A stretch of DNA of 64,000 nt from JAWKWH01 sp963669285. GTDB lineage: Bacteria; Pseudomonadota; Alphaproteobacteria; Rhizobiales; Rhizobiaceae. Below the pieces are notes generated by a model. That model was not told where the DNA came from and made no database searches. It saw nothing but the letters and a program-made list of their open reading frames with translations. The translations under genes were made by a program, and so were the position numbers. The first letter of the stretch is position 1. Each line of letters starts with the position of its first letter. Below are positions 46,200-55,555 of this stretch, piece after piece. The stretch covers positions 124,001 through 188,000 of the forward strand of contig CAXXSI010000016.1 of NCBI GenBank assembly GCA_963669285.2, in the 5' to 3' direction.

Positions 46200-48290
46200 A
46201 TGGCCCGCGAATATAAAATCGAAGACTATCGCAACTTCGGCATCATGGCGCATATCGACGCCGGCAAAACCACGACGACGGAGCGTGTGCTTTACTATAC
46301 CGGCAAGTCGCACAAGATCGGCGAAGTGCACGATGGCGCCGCGACCATGGACTGGATGGAGCAGGAGCAGGAACGCGGTATCACCATCACTTCGGCTGCG
46401 ACGACCACCTTCTGGGAAGGCCGTGACGGCAAGAAGCGCCGCTTCAATATCATCGACACACCCGGCCACGTTGATTTCACCATTGAAGTGGAACGCTCGC
46501 TGCGCGTGCTTGATGGAGCGATAGCACTGCTGGACGCCAATGCCGGTGTCGAGCCGCAGACCGAGACGGTCTGGCGCCAGGCCGACAAATACAACGTTCC
46601 GCGCATGATTTTCTGCAACAAGATGGACAAGATCGGCGCGGACTTCTATCGCTCTGCCGAGATGGTCAAGAGCCGTCTTGGCGCCACCGCCGCCATTATG
46701 CAATTGCCGATCGGCGCCGAGAGCGATTTCGCCGGCGTGATCGACCTGATCGAAATGAAGGCGCTGGTCTGGAAATCGGAAAATCTGGGCGCCGAGTGGG
46801 ATGTTTCGGATATCCCGGCCGACATGCAGGCAAAGGCGGAAGAATACCGCGAGAAACTGATCGAGACGGCCGTTGAGGTCGATGAAGGCGCAATGGAGCG
46901 TTATCTGGAAGGCGAAATGCCGTCCAACGACGAATTGCGAGCCCTCATCCGCAAGGGCACGATCGACGTCCAGCTGTTCCCAATGTATTGCGGCTCGGCT
47001 TTCAAAAACAAGGGCGTTCAGCCGCTACTCGACGCCGTGGTCGACTTTCTGCCTTCTCCGGTCGATGTGCCGGCGATCAAGGGCATCGATCCGAAGACGG
47101 ATGCCGACATGGTGCGCGAATCCTCCGATGATGAGCCGCTATCCATGCTTGCATTCAAGGTGATGAACGACCCCTTTGTCGGCTCGCTCACCTTTGCCCG
47201 CATCTATTCCGGCAGGATGGAAAAGGGCTCGTCGGTCATGAACACCGTCAAGGAAAAGCGTGAGCGCATCGGCCGTATGCTGCAAATGCACTCCAACAGC
47301 CGTGAAGATATCGACGAGGCGTTTGCCGGTGACATCGTGGCACTTGCCGGTCTTAAGGAGACGACCACCGGTGATACGCTTTGCGATCCGCTGAAACCGG
47401 TGATCCTGGAACGGATGGAATTTCCTGATCCGGTCATCCAGATCGCGATCGAGCCGAAAACCAAGGGCGACCAGGAGAAGATGGGCCTGGCGCTCAATCG
47501 TCTGGCTGCCGAGGATCCGTCGTTCCGGGTCAAATCGGACGAAGAATCCGGTCAGACCATTATCGCCGGCATGGGTGAATTGCATCTCGACATTCTGGTC
47601 GACCGCATGAAGCGGGAGTTCAAAGTCGAGGCCAATGTCGGTGCGCCCCAGGTTGCCTATCGCGAGACGATCACGCGTGCTGCCGAGATCGACTACACTC
47701 ACAAGAAGCAGTCGGGTGGTTCCGGGCAGTTCGCCCGCGTCAAGATCGTATTCGAGCCGAATGAAGAGTCCGAAGAGTTCGAGTTCGAATCCAAGGTTGT
47801 CGGTGGCAACGTGCCGAAGGAGTACATTCCGGGTGTCCAGAAGGGTATCGCGAGCGTACTTTCATCCGGCCCGCTTGCCGGCTTCCCGATGCTGCGCGTC
47901 AAGGCGACGCTGCTCGATGGCGCATACCACGACGTGGATTCGTCGGTTCTTGCATTCGAGATCGCCGCACGTGCGGCCTTTCGTGAAGGTGCGCAGAAGG
48001 CCGGCGCGCAGTTGCTCGAACCGATCATGAAAGTCGAGGTGGTGACACCTGAAGATTATGTCGGTGATGTCATTGGCGATTTGAATTCGCGGCGTGGCCA
48101 AATTCAGGGCACCGAAGCCCGCGGCATTGCCACGGTTGTCAACGCCTTCGTGCCGCTCGCCAACATGTTCAAATATGTCGATAACCTGCGTTCGATGTCA
48201 CAGGGCCGCGCCCAGTACACAATGCAGTTTGACCATTATGAGCCCGTGCCTTCTGCCGTAGCGCAGGAAATTCAGGCCAAGTACGCGTAA
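46200..48290 (+). CDS. fusA: Elongation factor G
   Basis: This 696-residue translocation GTPase has G1 AHIDAGKTTTTER, G2/G3 GITITSAATT and DTPGHVDFT, G4 NKMDK, then domains II-V ending SQGRAQYTMQFDHYEPVP. It starts 39 bases after rpsG. Codon use is rich in CTG, unlike the following tuf gene. Confidence 0.99.
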   Translation: MAREYKIEDYRNFGIMAHIDAGKTTTTERVLYYTGKSHKIGEVHDGAATMDWMEQEQERGITITSAATTTFWEGRDGKKRRFNIIDTPGHVDFTIEVERSLRVLDGAIALLDANAGVEPQTETVWRQADKYNVPRMIFCNKMDKIGADFYRSAEMVKSRLGATAAIMQLPIGAESDFAGVIDLIEMKALVWKSENLGAEWDVSDIPADMQAKAEEYREKLIETAVEVDEGAMERYLEGEMPSNDELRALIRKGTIDVQLFPMYCGSAFKNKGVQPLLDAVVDFLPSPVDVPAIKGIDPKTDADMVRESSDDEPLSMLAFKVMNDPFVGSLTFARIYSGRMEKGSSVMNTVKEKRERIGRMLQMHSNSREDIDEAFAGDIVALAGLKETTTGDTLCDPLKPVILERMEFPDPVIQIAIEPKTKGDQEKMGLALNRLAAEDPSFRVKSDEESGQTIIAGMGELHLDILVDRMKREFKVEANVGAPQVAYRETITRAAEIDYTHKKQSGGSGQFARVKIVFEPNEESEEFEFESKVVGGNVPKEYIPGVQKGIASVLSSGPLAGFPMLRVKATLLDGAYHDVDSSVLAFEIAARAAFREGAQKAGAQLLEPIMKVEVVTPEDYVGDVIGDLNSRRGQIQGTEARGIATVVNAFVPLANMFKYVDNLRSMSQGRAQYTMQFDHYEPVPSAVAQEIQAKYA

Positions 48291-48294
48291 TTGG

Positions 48295-48313
48295 GAACGC
48301 CTTTATGGCGTTC
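48295..48313 (+). promoter_or_regulatory. Hairpin between fusA and tuf
   Basis: GAACGCC-TTTAT-GGCGTTC forms a perfect 7-base-pair stem five bases after the fusA stop, without a U-tract. It may mark an mRNA processing or 3'-end stabilising site. Confidence 0.45.
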
Positions 48314-48370
48314 GAAACAGAGAAATGAATTTGCCCGCAGGGGCGCAGAATTGAGAGATGGAGAGGTCAC

Positions 48371-49546
48371 ATGGCTAAGGGAAAATTTGAGCGCAACAAG
48401 CCGCATGTGAACATTGGCACGATTGGTCACGTTGACCATGGCAAGACGAGCTTGACGGCGGCGATCACGAAGTTTTTCGGTGAGTTCAAGGCCTATGACC
48501 AGATTGATGCGGCGCCTGAGGAAAAGGCTCGCGGGATCACGATTTCGACGGCGCATGTTGAGTATGAGACGGACAACCGTCACTACGCGCATGTCGACTG
48601 CCCCGGCCATGCCGACTATGTGAAGAACATGATCACTGGCGCGGCGCAGATGGACGGCGCGATTTTGGTTGTTTCGGCTGCCGATGGTCCGATGCCACAG
48701 ACACGCGAGCACATTTTGCTGGCGCGCCAGGTTGGCGTTCCTGCGATTGTCGTGTTTTTGAACAAGGTTGACCAGGTTGACGACGAGGAGCTTTTGGAGC
48801 TTGTCGAGTTGGAAGTTCGCGAGCTTCTGTCGACCTATGAGTTTCCCGGCGACGACATTCCGATTGTCAAGGGCTCGGCGCTTGTTGCGCTTGAGGACGG
48901 CGACAAGGCGAAGGGCGAGGATGCGATCCGTGCTCTGATGGCCGAGGTTGACAGCTACATTCCGACGCCTGAGCGTCCGGTTGACCAGCCGTTTTTGATG
49001 CCGATTGAGGATGTGTTCTCGATTTCGGGCCGCGGCACGGTTGTGACGGGTCGTGTCGAGCGCGGCATTGTCAATGTCGGTGACGAGATCGAGATCGTCG
49101 GCATCCGCGACACCTCGAAGACGACATGCACGGGCGTTGAGATGTTCCGCAAGCTGCTCGACCAGGGTCAGGCGGGCGACAATATCGGTGCGCTGCTTCG
49201 CGGTGTCGAGCGTGACGGTGTTGAGCGCGGTCAGGTTCTGTGCAAGCCGGGTTCGGTCAAGCCGCACACCAAGTTCAAGGCGGAAGCCTACATTTTGACG
49301 AAGGAAGAAGGTGGCCGTCATACGCCGTTCTTCACCAACTACCGTCCGCAGTTTTATTTCCGCACGACCGACGTGACGGGTGTTGTGACGCTGCCCGAGG
49401 GCACGGAGATGGTGATGCCGGGCGACAATGTGACGGTTGATGTCGAGCTGATCGTGCCGATCGCCATGGAAGAGAAGCTGCGCTTTGCTATCCGCGAGGG
49501 CGGCAGAACCGTCGGTGCAGGCATCGTCGCATCCATAACCGAGTAA
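48371..49546 (+). CDS. tuf: Elongation factor Tu
   Basis: This 391-residue factor delivers aminoacyl-tRNA. GTPase motifs are GHVDHGKTSL, DCPGHADYVKNM and NKVDQVDD, with domain II/III intact. Leucine is written mostly as TTG and CTT, valine often as GTT, and threonine/alanine often as ACG/GCG, which differs visibly from fusA and rpsJ beside it. Many alphaproteobacteria carry a second tuf, so gene conversion is a possible cause. AGAGGT lies upstream. Confidence 0.99.
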   Translation: MAKGKFERNKPHVNIGTIGHVDHGKTSLTAAITKFFGEFKAYDQIDAAPEEKARGITISTAHVEYETDNRHYAHVDCPGHADYVKNMITGAAQMDGAILVVSAADGPMPQTREHILLARQVGVPAIVVFLNKVDQVDDEELLELVELEVRELLSTYEFPGDDIPIVKGSALVALEDGDKAKGEDAIRALMAEVDSYIPTPERPVDQPFLMPIEDVFSISGRGTVVTGRVERGIVNVGDEIEIVGIRDTSKTTCTGVEMFRKLLDQGQAGDNIGALLRGVERDGVERGQVLCKPGSVKPHTKFKAEAYILTKEEGGRHTPFFTNYRPQFYFRTTDVTGVVTLPEGTEMVMPGDNVTVDVELIVPIAMEEKLRFAIREGGRTVGAGIVASITE

Positions 49547-49562
49547 ACGAGGACAGCTCTGA

Positions 49563-49588
49563 CGCGGGCGCTTCGTAAAACGCCCGCG
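49563..49588 (+). promoter_or_regulatory. Hairpin between tuf and rpsJ
   Basis: CGCGGGCG-10-CGCCCGCG forms a perfect 8-base-pair stem in the 61-base gap, without a U-tract. It lies about where the S10-operon leader would begin. Confidence 0.45.
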
Positions 49589-49607
49589 CAGAACAAGGAA
49601 CAGTCGC

Positions 49608-49916
49608 ATGAACGGACAGAATATCCGCATCCGCCTAAAGGCGTTTGATCATCGCGTGCTTGATGCGTCGACCAAGGAAATCGTGTCGACGGCAAAGCGC
49701 ACCGGTGCAAATGTCCGCGGGCCCATTCCGCTGCCGACGCGGATCGAGAAATTCACGGTCAACCGCTCGCCGCATATCGACAAGAAAAGCCGCGAGCAGT
49801 TTGAAATGCGCACCCACAAGCGGCTCCTGGATATTGTTGATCCGACGCCGCAGACGGTTGATGCGCTGATGAAGCTCGATCTTGCCGCCGGTGTGGATGT
49901 CGAAATCAAGCTTTAG
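49608..49916 (+). CDS. rpsJ: 30S ribosomal protein S10
   Basis: This 102-residue head protein (NusE) also joins transcription antitermination through NusB and NusG. It has NIRIRLKAFDHRVLD and PLPTRIEKFTVNRSPHIDKKS. It heads the S10 gene order. Confidence 0.98.
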   Translation: MNGQNIRIRLKAFDHRVLDASTKEIVSTAKRTGANVRGPIPLPTRIEKFTVNRSPHIDKKSREQFEMRTHKRLLDIVDPTPQTVDALMKLDLAAGVDVEIKL

Positions 49917-49982
49917 GATTGCGGAAATTCTGGAGATGAAGGCTAAACAGCCGAGAGTCTCTAACCAGAGGAAATTGAACCG

Positions 49983-50738
49983 ATGCGTTCAGGTGTAATT
50001 GCTCAGAAAGTCGGGATGACCCGCGTCTACAACGACGCTGGCGAACATGTGCCCGTGACAGTTCTCAAGATGGAGAGTTGTCAGGTTGTGGCGCAGCGCA
50101 CCGAGGAAAAGAACGGCTATTCGGCGGTCCAGCTTGGCGTTGGTCTTGCCAAGGTCAAGAACACGACCAAGCCGATGCGCGGCCACTTTGCCGCCGCTTC
50201 GGTCGAGCCGAAGTCGAAGGTGGCCGAATTCAGGGTGTCGCCCGATAATCTGCTTGACGTCGGCGCGGAGATTACCGCGGAGCATTTTGTTCCCGGCCAG
50301 AAGGTCGATGTGACCGGCACCACGGTCGGCAAAGGCTTTCAGGGTTCTATGAAGCGTCACAACTTTGGCGGTGGCCGTGCGACACATGGTAACTCGATTT
50401 CGCACCGCGCACACGGTTCGACTGGCCAGCGCCAGGACCCCGGCAAGGTGTTCAAGGGCAAGAAAATGGCTGGCCATATGGGTCACACGCGGGTGACGAC
50501 GCAAAATGTCGAAGTGGTGTCTACCGACGCCGATCGCGGCCTCATCCTGATCCGCGGCGCGGTTCCGGGGTCGAAAGGCGCGTGGATCCTGGTCAAGGAT
50601 GCGGTTAAGGCCGCACTTCCCGACGAAGCCCCGAAGCCGGGCGCTGTTCGCGCTGCGGCGAAGCCGGCCAAGGAAGACACACCGGCGGCAGCTCCGGCCG
50701 AACAAACAGAAGCTCCGGCGAGTGAGGGAGCCGAATAA
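49983..50738 (+). CDS. rplC: 50S ribosomal protein L3
   Basis: This 251-residue early-assembly protein has a loop near the peptidyl-transferase centre (FGGGRATHGNSISHRAHGS). A C-terminal tail of about 30 residues rich in Ala, Pro, Glu and Lys (after KPGAVRAAAK) extends beyond the roughly 210-residue E. coli protein; such tails occur in alphaproteobacteria. Its stop overlaps the rplD start by one base. Confidence 0.97.
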   Translation: MRSGVIAQKVGMTRVYNDAGEHVPVTVLKMESCQVVAQRTEEKNGYSAVQLGVGLAKVKNTTKPMRGHFAAASVEPKSKVAEFRVSPDNLLDVGAEITAEHFVPGQKVDVTGTTVGKGFQGSMKRHNFGGGRATHGNSISHRAHGSTGQRQDPGKVFKGKKMAGHMGHTRVTTQNVEVVSTDADRGLILIRGAVPGSKGAWILVKDAVKAALPDEAPKPGAVRAAAKPAKEDTPAAAPAEQTEAPASEGAE

Positions 50739-51358
50739 TGGATATCGAAGTAACCACGCTCGCCGGCAAAAGCGCCGGCAAGGTCAAAGTATCTGACGAG
50801 ATTTTCGGTCTCGATCCGCGTGACGACATTCTCCAGCGTGTTGTGCGCTGGCAACTGGCCAAACGCCAGCAGGGCACGCACAAGACAAAAGGCCGTTCGG
50901 AAATATCGCGCACCGGAGCCAAGATGTACCGTCAGAAGGGGACGGGTCGCGCACGTCACCATTCGGCTCGCGCACCGCAGTTCCGCGGCGGCGGCAAGGC
51001 TCACGGTCCGGTGGCCCGCGATCATGCCATCGACCTGCCGAAAAAGTTCAGGTCACTGGGACTGAAACACGCGCTGTCGGCCAAGGCGAAAGCATCCGAT
51101 CTGATCGTTATCGACGATTTGGCCGCCAAGGACGCCAAGACGAAGGCGCTGGTCGGGCAGCTTGCCAAACTCGGACTGGACAATGCGTTGATGATCGGTG
51201 GTTCCGAGCTCGACAAGAATTTCAGCCTTGCGGCATCGAATATCCCGCATGTGGATGTGCTGCCTGTTCAGGGCATTAATGTTTACGACATCCTCCGCCG
51301 CGGCAAGCTCGTCTTGACGAAGGCTGCGGTTGAGGCTCTCGAGGAGCGGTTCAAATGA
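50738..51358 (+). CDS. rplD: 50S ribosomal protein L4
   Basis: This 206-residue exit-tunnel protein has the extended loop GAKMYRQKGTGRARHHSARA. In E. coli L4 represses the S10 operon; whether that holds here is unknown. Overlaps rplC and rplW at its ends. Confidence 0.97.
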   Translation: MDIEVTTLAGKSAGKVKVSDEIFGLDPRDDILQRVVRWQLAKRQQGTHKTKGRSEISRTGAKMYRQKGTGRARHHSARAPQFRGGGKAHGPVARDHAIDLPKKFRSLGLKHALSAKAKASDLIVIDDLAAKDAKTKALVGQLAKLGLDNALMIGGSELDKNFSLAASNIPHVDVLPVQGINVYDILRRGKLVLTKAAVEALEERFK

Positions 51359-51648
51359 CGGATCTTCGCCACTACGACGTTATCGTCAGCCCGTCGATCA
51401 CGGAAAAATCGACCATGGCGTCGGAAGCCAACCAGGTGATTTTCAACGTCTCCCGGTCGGCAAGCAAGCCGGAAATCAAGGCGGCGGTGGAAGCGCTGTT
51501 CAGCGTCAAGGTCACCGCAGTCAATACGCTCGTCCGTAAGGGCAAGGTGAAGCGTTTTCGCGGCAAGATCGGCCGCCAGAGCGATGTGAAAAAGGCGATC
51601 GTGACGCTGGCCGAAGGCCAGTCCATCGATATCGCGACAGGTCTTTAG
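51355..51648 (+). CDS. rplW: 50S ribosomal protein L23
   Basis: This 97-residue protein sits at the tunnel exit and docks trigger factor and SRP. Motifs are PSITEKSTMASEANQVIF and VRKGKVKRFRGKIGRQSD. Its ATG overlaps the rplD stop as ATGA. Confidence 0.97.
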   Translation: MTDLRHYDVIVSPSITEKSTMASEANQVIFNVSRSASKPEIKAAVEALFSVKVTAVNTLVRKGKVKRFRGKIGRQSDVKKAIVTLAEGQSIDIATGL

Positions 51649-51660
51649 GGTGTAGATGAA

Positions 51661-52494
51661 ATGGCACTGAAGAAATTCAATCCGACAACGCCCGGTCAGC
51701 GCCAATTGGTACTGGTGGACCGCTCACATCTTTACAAGGGCAAGCCGATCAAGGGCCTGACCGAGGGTTTGAGCGCCAAAGGCGGGCGCAACAATACCGG
51801 CCGTGTGACGACGCGCTTCCGTGGTGGCGGGCATAAGCGCACCTACCGCCGTGTCGATTTCAAGCGTCGCAAGTTCGACATGAGCGCGGCGGTCGAGCGT
51901 ATCGAATACGATCCGAACCGTACCGCCTTCATTGCGTTGATCCGCTACGAGGACGGCGAGTTGTCGTATATCATCGCACCGCAGCGGCTTTCTGTCGGCG
52001 ACACGGTCATTGCCGGTGAGAGTGTGGATGTGAAACCCGGCAATGCGATGCTGCTGGCAAACATGCCAGTTGGCACGATTATCCATAACGTCGAACTGAA
52101 GCCCGAGAAGGGCGGCCAGATCGCGCGCTCTGCAGGTGCCTATGCTCAGTTGGTCGGTCGCGACCAGGGCATGGCGATCCTGCGCCTGAATTCGGGCGAG
52201 CAGCGCATCGTACCGGGCGTATGCATGGCGACGGTAGGGGCGGTTTCGAATTCGGATCATGGCAATATTTCGCTCGGCAAGGCTGGCCGCAAGCGTTGGA
52301 TGGGCAAGCGACCGCACAATCGCGGCGTGACGATGAATCCCGTCGACCACCCGCATGGCGGTGGCGAAGGCCGCACGTCCGGCGGACGCAATCCGGTCAC
52401 CCCGTGGGGCAAACCGACCAAGGGCAAACGTACGCGGTCCAACAAGACCACTGACAAATTCATCATGCGCTCGCGCCATCAGCGCAAGAAGTAG
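51661..52494 (+). CDS. rplB: 50S ribosomal protein L2
   Basis: This 277-residue protein supports subunit joining and peptidyl transfer. It has TTRFRGGGHKRTYRRVDFKR and the catalytic-region GVTMNPVDHPHGGGEGRTSG with the conserved histidine. Start is 12 bases after rplW. Confidence 0.98.
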   Translation: MALKKFNPTTPGQRQLVLVDRSHLYKGKPIKGLTEGLSAKGGRNNTGRVTTRFRGGGHKRTYRRVDFKRRKFDMSAAVERIEYDPNRTAFIALIRYEDGELSYIIAPQRLSVGDTVIAGESVDVKPGNAMLLANMPVGTIIHNVELKPEKGGQIARSAGAYAQLVGRDQGMAILRLNSGEQRIVPGVCMATVGAVSNSDHGNISLGKAGRKRWMGKRPHNRGVTMNPVDHPHGGGEGRTSGGRNPVTPWGKPTKGKRTRSNKTTDKFIMRSRHQRKK

Positions 52495-52511
52495 GAAAGA
52501 GGCAAAGACAA

Positions 52512-52790
52512 GTGACACGCTCAGTCTGGAAAGGCCCATTCGTCGACGGCTATCTCTTGAAGAAAGCCGAGAAAGTGCGCGAGGGCGGCCGTAACGAGGT
52601 TATCAAGATGTGGAGCCGTCGCTCCACCATTCTGCCGCAGTTCGTCGGTCTGACCTTCGGTGTCTACAACGGCCAGAAGCATATTCCGGTCTCTGTCTCC
52701 GAAGACATGGTTGGCCACAAATTTGGCGAGTTCGCGCCGACGCGGACCTATTACGGTCACGGCGCCGACAAGAAGGCCAGGAGAAAGTAA
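52512..52790 (+). CDS. rpsS: 30S ribosomal protein S19
   Basis: This 92-residue head protein starts at GTG 52512 and reads TRSVWKGPFVDGYLLKKAEK, with the conserved GHKFGEFAPTRTYYGHGADK near the end. It pairs with S13. Confidence 0.97.
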   Translation: MTRSVWKGPFVDGYLLKKAEKVREGGRNEVIKMWSRRSTILPQFVGLTFGVYNGQKHIPVSVSEDMVGHKFGEFAPTRTYYGHGADKKARRK

Positions 52791-52791
52791 G

Positions 52792-53181
52792 ATGGGCAAG
52801 GCCAAAGCTCCACGCCGGCTTGCGGATAATGAGGCACGTGCCGTGCTTCGCACCATTCGCATCAGCCCGCAGAAACTCAACCTGGTCGCGGCGATGATCC
52901 GCGGCAAGAAGGTCTCGACCGCATTGGCCGACCTGGAGTTCTCGCGCAAGCGGATCGCCGGGACGGTGAGGAAAACGCTGGAATCGGCGATCGCCAATGC
53001 GGAAAACAACCACGATCTCGATGTCGATGCATTGGTCGTCGCGGAAGCCTGGGTCGGCAAGTCGATCACGATGAAGCGTTTCATGGCCCGCGGCCGTGGC
53101 AAGGCAAGCCGGATCGAAAAGCCATTTGCCAATCTGACGATTGTGGTGCGCGAAGTCGAAGAACAAGGGGAGGCCGCCTGA
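52792..53181 (+). CDS. rplV: 50S ribosomal protein L22
   Basis: This 129-residue tunnel protein starts at ATG 52792, one base after the rpsS stop (MGKAKAPRRLADNEARAV); the frame is open upstream through rpsS but that part is not coding. The C-terminal hairpin has RGRGKASRIEKPFANL. Its stop overlaps the rpsC ATG (TGATG). Confidence 0.97.
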   Translation: MGKAKAPRRLADNEARAVLRTIRISPQKLNLVAAMIRGKKVSTALADLEFSRKRIAGTVRKTLESAIANAENNHDLDVDALVVAEAWVGKSITMKRFMARGRGKASRIEKPFANLTIVVREVEEQGEAA

Positions 53182-53882
53182 TGGGCCAGAAAGTTAATCC
53201 GATCGGCCTTCGCCTCGGCATCAATCGCACTTGGGATTCGCGCTGGTTTGCCGCGTCCGGCGAGTATGGCCGGCTGTTGCACGAAGATCTGGCGATCCGC
53301 AGCGAGCTTGAGAGAGAACTCAAGCAGGCGGCGATCTCGAAGATCGTGATCGAGCGTCCGCACAAGAAGTGCCGTGTGACGATTCATTCGGCTCGCCCGG
53401 GTCTGATCATCGGCAAGAAGGGCGCTGATATCGAGCGCCTGCGCAAAAAGCTGACGGACATGACCAAGGCGGAAACGCACCTCAATATCGTCGAGGTCCG
53501 CAAGCCTGAAACCGACGCAACCCTGGTTGCCCAGTCGATCGCGCAGCAGCTTGAGCGCCGTATCGCGTTCCGCCGCGCGATGAAGCGGGCCGTGCAGTCA
53601 GCGATCCGTTTGGGCGCCGAAGGCATTCGCATCAATTGTGGCGGCCGTCTTGGCGGCGCCGAGATTGCACGCATGGAATGGTACCGCGAAGGCCGTGTGC
53701 CGCTCCATACGCTTCGCGCGGACGTGGACTACGGCACGGCCGAAGCCAAAACGGCTTACGGAATTTGCGGCGTCAAGGTTTGGATCTTCAAGGGCGAAAT
53801 CCTTGAGCATGATCCGATGGCATCGGAACGCAAGGCGGTCGAGGGCGATCAGCCCGGCGGTCGCCGTCGCGAGAACGCCTGA
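53181..53882 (+). CDS. rpsC: 30S ribosomal protein S3
   Basis: This 233-residue mRNA-entry protein has a KH domain ([19 protein letters not shown]) and C-terminal domain ([23 protein letters not shown]-type region). Coupled to rplV by overlap. Confidence 0.97.
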   Translation: [233 protein letters not shown]

Positions 53883-53921
53883 ATCGGCGCGGGCAAGAAG
53901 AAGAATTCGGAGTAGACTGAA

Positions 53922-54335
53922 ATGCTGCAGCCAAAGCGCACGAAGTTCCGCAAGCAGTTCAAGGGACGCATTCATGGCGTTACCAGTGGCGGAATGAACC
54001 TGAACTTCGGTTCATTCGGACTGAAGGCAATGGAGCCGGAGCGGGTAACCGCCCGTCAGATTGAGGCTGCGCGGCGTGCGATTACGCGCCACATGAAGCG
54101 TCAGGGCCGCGTGTGGATCCGGATTTTTCCGGATGTGCCAGTCACATCCAAGCCGACCGAAGTTCGCATGGGTAAGGGCAAGGGATCGGTCGAGTATTGG
54201 GCTGCCCGCGTCAAACCCGGCCGCATTGTGTTTGAGATCGATGGCGTGAACGAGGACGTGGCGCGTGAGGCTTTGCGCCTCGGCGCGGCAAAGCTTCCAA
54301 TCAAGACACGCTTTGTCCAGCGTATTGCCGACTAG
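53922..54335 (+). CDS. rplP: 50S ribosomal protein L16
   Basis: This 137-residue protein contacts A-site tRNA. It has MLQPKRTKFRKQFKGRIHG and RMGKGKGSVEYWAARVKPGR, with the arginine of the YcfD-type hydroxylation region present. Confidence 0.97.
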   Translation: MLQPKRTKFRKQFKGRIHGVTSGGMNLNFGSFGLKAMEPERVTARQIEAARRAITRHMKRQGRVWIRIFPDVPVTSKPTEVRMGKGKGSVEYWAARVKPGRIVFEIDGVNEDVAREALRLGAAKLPIKTRFVQRIAD

Positions 54336-54349
54336 GAGAGGCAGGCACC

Positions 54350-54550
54350 ATGAAAGCCGAAGAAGCCAGGGCAATGAGCCCCGACCAGTTGAACGATGAA
54401 CTGACCAAGCTGAAGAAAGAGCAGTTCAACCTGCGTTTCCAGAAAGCGACCGGCCAGTTGGAGAAAACAGCGCGAGTAAAGGCGGTTCGCCGCGATATTG
54501 CCCGCATCAAGACGATTGCCGCCCAGAAGGCGGCTGAAAACAAGGCTTAA
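54350..54550 (+). CDS. rpmC: 50S ribosomal protein L29
   Basis: This 66-residue two-helix protein lies near the tunnel exit. It has LNDELTKLKKEQFNLRFQKA and TARVKAVRRDIARIKT. Confidence 0.96.
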   Translation: MKAEEARAMSPDQLNDELTKLKKEQFNLRFQKATGQLEKTARVKAVRRDIARIKTIAAQKAAENKA

Positions 54551-54561
54551 GGAACAAACCC

Positions 54562-54801
54562 ATGCCGAAGCGCGTATTGCAGGGCACCGTGGTGAGCGAC
54601 AAGAACGACAAGACCGTCGTGGTCAAGGTCGAACGTCGATTCACCCATCCGGTCATGAAGAAAACCGTGCGCACGACAAAGAAATACAAGGCACATGATG
54701 AAGCTAACGCCCACAAGGTCGGCGATTCGGTTTTCATCCAAGAGTCCAAGCCCGTGTCGAAAGACAAGCGCTGGACAGTGGTAGCGGGCGCGGACGCCTG
54801 A
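54562..54801 (+). CDS. rpsQ: 30S ribosomal protein S17
   Basis: This 79-residue 16S-binding OB-fold protein reads MPKRVLQGTVVSDKNDKTVV and KTVRTTKKYKAHDE. It ends the S10-type gene series; rplN begins after 63 bases. Confidence 0.97.
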   Translation: MPKRVLQGTVVSDKNDKTVVVKVERRFTHPVMKKTVRTTKKYKAHDEANAHKVGDSVFIQESKPVSKDKRWTVVAGADA

Positions 54802-54864
54802 GATTGAATGAATGAACAATTCGGCGGGATATCCAGCCGAGATATTTGAAGAAGGCGGCCAGTC

Positions 54865-55233
54865 ATGATTCAGATGCAAACAAACCTCGACGTGGCGGAC
54901 AATTCCGGTGCGCGTCGTGTCATGTGCATCAAGGTTCTGGGCGGCTCCAAACGGAAATACGCTTCTGTTGGCGACGTCATCGTCGTTTCAGTCAAAGAAG
55001 CTATTCCGCGCGGACGCGTCAAGAAAGGCGATGTAATGAAAGCGGTCGTGGTTCGCACGGCCAAGGATATTCGCCGCGCCGATGGCAGTGTCATCCGTTT
55101 CGACGGAAATGCAGCCGTACTGGTCGACAACAAGGCCGAGCCTGTCGGAACCCGTATCTTCGGACCCGTGCCGCGCGAACTGCGCGCCAAGCGTCACATG
55201 AAGATCATTTCGCTGGCCCCGGAAGTGCTCTGA
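54865..55233 (+). CDS. rplN: 50S ribosomal protein L14
   Basis: This 122-residue protein forms an intersubunit bridge. It starts MIQMQTNLDVADNSGARRVM and has DGSVIRFDGNAAVLVDNKAE. It is the first gene of the spc series. Confidence 0.97.
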   Translation: MIQMQTNLDVADNSGARRVMCIKVLGGSKRKYASVGDVIVVSVKEAIPRGRVKKGDVMKAVVVRTAKDIRRADGSVIRFDGNAAVLVDNKAEPVGTRIFGPVPRELRAKRHMKIISLAPEVL

Positions 55234-55246
55234 GGGAGAACGGACA

Positions 55247-55555
55247 ATGCAGAAGATCCGTAAAGGCGATTCGGTCGTCGTTTTGGCCGGCAAGGACAAG
55301 GGCCGCACCGGCGAGGTCATTTCGGTGATGCCGAAGCAGAACCGCGCCCTGGTGAGTGGCATCAACATGGTGCGCCGCCATCAAAAACAGACCCAGACCC
55401 AGGAGGCGGGCATTGTTTCGAAAGAAGCGCCCATCCACCTGTCGAATATTGCAATTACTGACAAGGACGGAAAACCGACCCGCGTCGGATTCAAGGTCGA
55501 AGACGGTAAGAAAGTGCGCATTGCAAAGCGCTCTGGAGAGTTGATCGATGGCTGA
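55247..55555 (+). CDS. rplX: 50S ribosomal protein L24
   Basis: This 102-residue KOW-domain assembly initiator has IRKGDSVVVLAGKDKGRTGE. It overlaps rplE by 8 bases. Confidence 0.97.
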   Translation: MQKIRKGDSVVVLAGKDKGRTGEVISVMPKQNRALVSGINMVRRHQKQTQTQEAGIVSKEAPIHLSNIAITDKDGKPTRVGFKVEDGKKVRIAKRSGELIDG

